Assembly (NCBI GenBank): GCA_046712825.1
Contig: JBKKCR010000106.1
Coordinates: forward strand, 1-25,592
Length of the DNA: 25,592 nt
Source: DATFGK01 sp046712825
GTDB lineage: Bacteria > Actinomycetota > AC-67
Direction: 5' to 3'
The notes below the pieces were generated by a model that saw nothing but the letters and a program-made list of their open reading frames with translations, had not been told where the DNA came from and did no database searches. This document shows, piece by piece, positions 21,567 through 25,592 of the stretch. A program made the translations under genes and the position numbers. The first letter of the stretch is position 1. Each line of letters opens with the position of its first letter.

Positions 21567-22628
21567 ATGGATCATCCGCCGCCCCTTCCCGAAGAGCCAC
21601 CGGTTGAATCGAAACGCTGGTGGCGTCTCGCGGTCGTGGTCCTCGCCCTCGGCGTCGGTATCGGGCTGGTGGGCGCCTACGTCCAGGTGCCGTACTACAG
21701 CCTCGGCCCGGGCCCGGCGAAGGACGTCTCACAGCTCGTGAGCGTGGACGGCGAGCGCACCTACCCGTCGACCGGTGCATTCTTCCTGACCACGGTCTCG
21801 GTCTCGTCGAGGCCGGTCACGCTCTTCGAGGCGCTGGTCGGCTGGCTCGATCCCGCGGTGTCGGTTGTGCATCGGGATGTGATCATCCGGCCGGGGCTCA
21901 GCGACGAGCAGCAGGATCAGTTCAACATCTTGGATATGGAGGAAAGCAAGTACGCGGCGGTCATCGCGGCGTTGCACGCGGTCGGGATCGAGGCGCCTCC
22001 GGTGCGCGGGGCTCAGGTGATCGCCGTCGCGCAGGGATTCCCGGCCGACGGGAAGCTTCGGTCAGGAGATGTGGTAGTCGCCGTGAACGGGGTCGCCGTC
22101 CGCGACCCGGATGCTTTCGTCAAGCAGATCATCTCCAAGCCCGTCGGCGCCGGGCACGCGCTCAAGGTGCTTCGCGGGAGGGAGGAGGTTACCGTCGACC
22201 TGTCGACGATCCCATCTCCCATCGACGGCGAGGAGGATCGGCCGGTCATCGGCGCCGCGCTCGGCGCGGCGTTTCGCCTCCCGCTCAACGTGAACCTCGA
22301 CTCGCAGAACATCGGCGGCCCGTCTGCCGGGCTGGCATTCGCGCTGACGATCGCCGACGCGCTCACGCAAGAGGACCTCACGCGCGGGCATCTGATCGCT
22401 GTGACCGGGACGATAGACATCACGGGGGCGGTCGGGCTGGTCGGTGGCGTCGAGTTCAAAGTCCGTGCGGCCGAGCGTGAAGGCGCCGACATCTTCCTGG
22501 TGCCGAAGGACGAGGTAGCGCTCGCGAGCGGAGTTTCCACCGACATCAAGGTGATCGGTGTGAACACGATCGACGAAGCGATCGCCGCTTTACGCGCCCT
22601 CGGACGCGTCGCTCCGAAAGCGGCCTGA
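21567..22628 (+). CDS. YlbL-type PDZ and Lon-like (S16) membrane protease
   Basis: This 353-aa protein has an N-terminal membrane anchor (19-40), an actinobacterial YlbL-type N-domain (41-145), a PDZ domain (about 145-212; GAQVIAVAQGFPADGKLRSGDVVVAVNG spans its core) and a C-terminal Lon proteolytic domain (about 225-345). The Ser-Lys dyad is S253 in NIGGPSAGLAF and K298 in GGVEFKVRA. The active domain lies outside the membrane. Homologues degrade or process envelope proteins. ATG 21567 agrees with the anchor; a -10-like TAGGAT (21544-21549) would give a leader of about 11 nt. It converges on the HG-repeat gene, with 1 bp between the two stop codons. Confidence 0.92.
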   Translation: MDHPPPLPEEPPVESKRWWRLAVVVLALGVGIGLVGAYVQVPYYSLGPGPAKDVSQLVSVDGERTYPSTGAFFLTTVSVSSRPVTLFEALVGWLDPAVSVVHRDVIIRPGLSDEQQDQFNILDMEESKYAAVIAALHAVGIEAPPVRGAQVIAVAQGFPADGKLRSGDVVVAVNGVAVRDPDAFVKQIISKPVGAGHALKVLRGREEVTVDLSTIPSPIDGEEDRPVIGAALGAAFRLPLNVNLDSQNIGGPSAGLAFALTIADALTQEDLTRGHLIAVTGTIDITGAVGLVGGVEFKVRAAEREGADIFLVPKDEVALASGVSTDIKVIGVNTIDEAIAALRALGRVAPKAA

Positions 22629-22629
22629 G

Positions 22630-23043
22630 CTAGGAGCCCTCCCCGCCGGAATCCTTCGACTTCTTTCCTGCGGACGACTTGGCTACCGAGGATACGTACT
22701 TCCCGTGCACCGATCCCGTGCAGTCCTCCGGCGCGGTGAAGTCCGGGCTCTCGGGAGTTCCCGGGTCGTCGACGTCTTCGCACTGTGCGGCCTGGGAGAC
22801 GAAGAAGCCGTGATTCTGCTTCCGCTCGCTCGACTCGTCGTCGGCTTGGTCTCCTTGATCCTTCTGCTTGGCAGCCTCGTTCACATCGGCGCCGTGATCG
22901 GATCCCTCGGGGGTTGAGGTCGGCTTGGCCACCGCCGAGACATCCGCACCGTGCTGCTCTCCCACTTGCGCGAAGCTCAGCGCAGCGCCGGAAACGACGA
23001 AGATCGCGGCCAGCGAGAGGACCGATACACGGAAACGTCGCAC
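22630..23043 (-). CDS. Secreted protein with four HG-x-x-V-(S/N) repeats
   Basis: This 137-aa protein has a clear signal peptide (1-25, cleavage after SFA). The mature part is hydrophilic, acidic in the middle and Lys/Ser-rich at the end. It contains four copies of a decapeptide with the pattern H-G-x-x-V-(S/N)-x-(A/V)-A-(K/Q): HGADVSAVAK (31), HGADVNEAAK (50), HGFFVSQAAQ (78) and HGKYVSSVAK (113). Two cysteines (88, 108) could form a disulfide. The start is GTG 23043, preceded by GAGGAGGGA with good spacing; the longer frame from 23178 would bury the signal peptide. The repeats suggest a metal- or surface-binding role, but this is inference. The gene is divergent from the sensor kinase across a 227-bp gap. 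Confidence 0.75.
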   Translation of the reverse strand: MRRFRVSVLSLAAIFVVSGAALSFAQVGEQHGADVSAVAKPTSTPEGSDHGADVNEAAKQKDQGDQADDESSERKQNHGFFVSQAAQCEDVDDPGTPESPDFTAPEDCTGSVHGKYVSSVAKSSAGKKSKDSGGEGS

Positions 23044-23123
23044 GTCTTGTCCCTCCTCGGTTCTGGAAGGCGAGCAGCAGCCACTACTCGCATCAAGTAC
23101 GTCCCTTAGAGCGTCCGAGCGGC

Positions 23124-23199
23124 GGCTAGGGTTTACCTGGACCACACGGGTCCGCAGAAAACCGGCAAGTCGGTGCACACCCGGGCGAAAGTCCTAGCC
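23124..23199. other. Possible structured RNA or regulatory element in divergent gap
   Basis: A 7-bp helix GGCTAGG/CCTAGCC (23124-23130 with 23193-23199) encloses smaller hairpins. These are GGACC/GGTCC (23139-23143 with 23149-23153), ACCG/CGGT (23161-23164 with 23171-23174) and GGGC-GAAA-GTCC (23183-23194), whose last two bases compete with the outer helix. The strand cannot be decided: it could be part of the leader of the HG-repeat gene (minus) or of an RNA upstream of the kinase (plus). It matches no riboswitch I know, and GC-rich sequence makes chance pairing easy. Confidence 0.3.
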
Positions 23200-23255
23200 C
23201 AAAATGACTAGAGAAATGGCACCCGGAGGTCATGGGTTGATGTCGCCGAACTTAG

Positions 23256-23261
23256 GATAAT
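23256..23261 (+). promoter_or_regulatory. -10 box of the sensor kinase gene
   Basis: GATAAT lies 9 nt upstream of ATG 23271 and fits a leaderless start there. This supports ATG 23271 as the real beginning of the gene even though an in-frame TGA follows 20 codons later. Confidence 0.45.
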
Positions 23262-23270
23262 CCTGGTCAT

Positions 23271-25592
23271 ATGGATGGCCAACTCGCTGCACCCTTCCAT
23301 TTCGCCTCCGAGTTCCTGATCCTTGCGGTGTGAGCCGGCGCGGCCGCCGACGCGCTTCGCGGTATCCGGAACGGCGCCGGCTTCTGGGCGTGGGTTCGCG
23401 CCGCCGGGTTCACTGCGCTCGTCGCCGCGCAGATCGGGCACGGCGCGCTGGTCGTCGAAGGCGACGGAGAGATCTCGATCGTCGTCCTCCGCGCCGTTGG
23501 ATTCGGGTTGCTGGCGCTCTCACTCAAGCCGATCCCCGCGGGCGGCATGCCTGCCATCTTCTTCGCCGGGAACGACGCGAACTGGGCCGCACTTCCGGCG
23601 TTCTTCGCGATCGTCGCTTCGGCACGGCTCCTAGTCGATGGGCGCAAGGCGCGCGACACCGCATCGCTCGCTCTCGCCGGCGCGTTCGCCCTTTTTGCCG
23701 CGGGAGAGGCCGCGCTGGTCGCGGCCGATCCTGCGGGCGGCGGAGCCGCGTTCGTCATATCCCACGCCGCCCGCGCGGCCGCTGCGGTGCTGCTCGCGCG
23801 CTGGCTGTGGACGTCGTTCGCGCGCTCGGTGCGTCTTCGGTTCGTCGCCGTGTTCGTCGCGGCGCTCGTGCTCCTCGCGACCGTGGTCGCCGGCGCCCTG
23901 ACCCAGGTCATCGGCAACAACCTCGAGGACGGCGAGCTGCGTCGCCTCGAGACCGTCGCCTCGGGTCAGCGGACGGCATTGCAAGCACGCGTGGAGCAGG
24001 CGACGCTCGTGGCGAACACACTTGCCGACCTGTTCAGTAACAGATTTGCCGACGCGAAGAAGAAGGGAGCCGCCGGGAGTCTCTTCGTCACAGGCCGAGG
24101 CCTGCTCCCCTTCGACGTTGATTTCCTCGCTTTCCTCGACGAGAAGGGAGGGGTGACTTCATCGGCATACGAGACACGTGTTGGAGGCGCTCAGCGGAGC
24201 ACCATCGTTGAGCTCACTGGCCTGGAGCAGATCGCTCTCCGTGGCAGCAACGTCGTCCAGCAGGCGATCGGGGCGCAACTCGGCGCACGTCCGACTCCGG
24301 CCGGTGACATGGTCTCGATCGAAGCCAAGAAGATCGCGGCGATCGGCGCCGCGCCCGCCTTCGGCGGCACGGGCCGGAAGCTGCAGGGCGTAGTCGTCGT
24401 GGGATTCGATCTCGACCGTGCACTGCTACTCGATCTGGGCCGCGGGGCTGAGGCCGACCTCACCGTGCTAAAAGGCGGAGAGGTTGTTTCGACCACGTAC
24501 GAAGATCCGGGCGTCGGCGCTGGGCTCACTCGTGGTGACCTGCGCGTGCAGGTGCGTCGTACCGTGGAAGAGGAGGGAGGCGTTTTGCGAACGACCTCCT
24601 CGCCCGGCGGCGAGCGATCTTTCAGCGTCTACGCGCCGATCACCGCGCGAGACGGGACGCAGATCGTCGGCGCGCTCGCCGTGTCACGGCCTGCAGTGCT
24701 CCTCGCCGATGCGCAGCGCACGATCAACCGCACGCTGTTCCTCATCGTGCTCGCGGCTTCGGCGATCGCCGCCGTGCTTGCGTGGGTTCTCTCGGGAAGC
24801 GTTACGCGGCCGATCCGAGCCCTAACGCGCGCGGCGCGGCAGGTGCGCGGCGGCGACCTCGACGTGCGGGCGACCGTCGACGTCGCAGACGAGGTCGGCA
24901 CGCTCGGCGCCGCGTTCAACGAGATGGCTCAGTCGCTGAAGAACATGACCGACGATCTCCGCGGCGCTGCCGACGAGGAGGCGAATCTCCGTGCCCGCAT
25001 GGAGGCGATCATGCAGAGCATGGGGGACCCGCTCGTCGCCACCGACACCGGCGGGACCGTGGTCGCGTTCAACCGCGCAGCCGAGACCATGCTCGGTCGC
25101 AAGGCGGACGACGTCGTGGGTCAACGGCTCGGCGACGTCCTGAAGGGCGTGGATGCGAACGGTGGGCCGCTTGCCGACGCCGCACTCGCCGGGAATGGGA
25201 TCGGGATAACAGCGATGGTCGAATCGGGAGACGGACGCCACGTTCCCGTCGCCGTCACCGGCGCGCCGCTACGCGATGCCGTTGGTGAAACGGTCGGCCG
25301 CGTTGTCGTCCTCCGCGATACGTCGCGGGAACACGAAGCCGAGCGTATGAAGAGCGAGTTCCTCGCCAACGTTTCCCACGAGCTACGCACCCCGTTGACG
25401 CCGATCAAGGGTTACACAGAGATCCTGCGGCGGAAGCAGTTCCCCCGGAAGAAAGCGGAGACGTTCCTCGACGGGATCATGGAATCCACCAAGCGCCTGG
25501 AGCGTATCGTCGAGATCCTCGTCGACTTCGCTGCGATGGAGGCGGGACGACTGAAGCCGCGCCTCGAGCCCATCGATCTCAAGACGTTCCTG
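23271..25592 (+). CDS. Membrane sensor histidine kinase, in-frame TGA at codon 21, 3' end outside window
   Basis: One reading frame runs from ATG 23271 to the window edge (774 codons), interrupted only by TGA at 23331-23333. The product would have a multi-span N-terminal membrane domain (to about 215), a Cache-like extracellular region (about 230-485), a membrane span (about 486-507), HAMP (about 508-560), PAS (about 577-690) and a HisKA domain with the phosphoacceptor H703 in VSHELRTPLTPIKGY. The ATPase domain lies beyond the edge. The 20 codons before the TGA (MDGQLAAPFHFASEFLILAV) look like a genuine first membrane helix, and no good start codon follows the TGA closely; the next in-frame ATG is near 23547. 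So the gene carries a nonsense mutation, a sequencing error or a recoded UGA. It probably works with a response regulator outside the window. Confidence 0.85.

Noticed and set aside
23124..23235. A known riboswitch (c-di-GMP-I, c-di-AMP, cobalamin or SAM-IV) in the divergent gap
   Set aside because: None of the conserved cores of these classes could be found on either strand; only generic hairpins are present.
23331..23333. Alternative genetic code with TGA as a sense codon
   Set aside because: TGA is the plausible terminal codon of the CinA-type, PDZ-Lon, SpoIID-like, mannosidase and 40-aa genes in this window.
23267..24040. Minus- and plus-strand frames over the kinase N-terminus (217 and 236 codons)
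   Set aside because: Both are Ala/Arg-rich shadows; the kinase frame gives membrane helices and continuous homology-like pattern on both sides of the TGA.
1..25592. CRISPR arrays, insertion sequences, tRNA or rRNA genes
   Set aside because: No regularly spaced repeats, transposase motifs, terminal inverted repeats with target duplications, or cloverleaf-like sequences were seen on reading both strands by eye.

Overview
The window reads as a compact, GC-rich chromosomal segment of an actinobacterium, probably an uncultured lineage. The supporting markers are a WhiB7-type iron-sulfur regulator, a maleylpyruvate-isomerase/mycothiol-family enzyme, a zincin_2 (DUF2342) protein of the F420-associated type, a YlbL-type PDZ-Lon protease, and many TANNNT -10 boxes placed just upstream of start codons with no Shine-Dalgarno sequence (leaderless transcripts). 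No IS element, phage gene, CRISPR array, tRNA or rRNA was seen. The species cannot be named from this.

Layout. 1-750: whiB7 with a full regulatory leader (promoter, 39-codon upstream ORF with its own RBS, intrinsic terminator, then whiB7). 754-3504: a minus-strand group with a SpoIID/LytB-like exported protein, a 40-aa single-span membrane protein and a membrane-anchored helical protein. 3672-5436: a small hypothetical protein, two unrelated zinc-ribbon proteins and a CinA-type molybdopterin-binding domain protein. 5442-9426 (minus): an M15 D,D-carboxypeptidase-like lipoprotein and a GH38 alpha-mannosidase. 9506-10957: an alkaline-phosphatase-superfamily protein whose motifs appear in circularly permuted order. 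11028-13573: a small membrane protein, a crotonase lacking both classical catalytic glutamates, a PaaI-type thioesterase, a candidate small RNA with its own promoter and terminator, and a VOC-fold protein. 13755-16733: a YgjP-type metallopeptidase, the MDMPI-family enzyme, a lipoprotein and the zincin_2 protein. 16786-17181: an internally deleted epimerase pseudogene. 17178-18248: a fused two-domain siroheme decarboxylase. 18321-20694: MreB and a membrane-anchored subtilase. 20707-22628: two small proteins and the PDZ-Lon protease. 22630-23043: a secreted protein with four HG-x-x-V-(S/N) repeats. 23271 to the end: a large membrane sensor histidine kinase, cut off by the window edge and carrying an in-frame TGA at codon 21.

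The genes do not form one pathway. Several themes recur: cell-envelope maintenance (SpoIID, M15, MreB, subtilase, PDZ-Lon, sensor kinase), acyl-CoA metabolism (crotonase, thioesterase, VOC/epimerase-like) and heme synthesis from siroheme. Packing is tight. Three convergent pairs share one CTAG tetranucleotide as the stop codon on both strands, and several divergent pairs are fired from back-to-back -10 boxes. The items most worth following up are the candidate sRNA at 12774-12863, the whiB7 attenuator leader, the kinase with the in-frame TGA, the permuted phosphatase and the HG-repeat protein.
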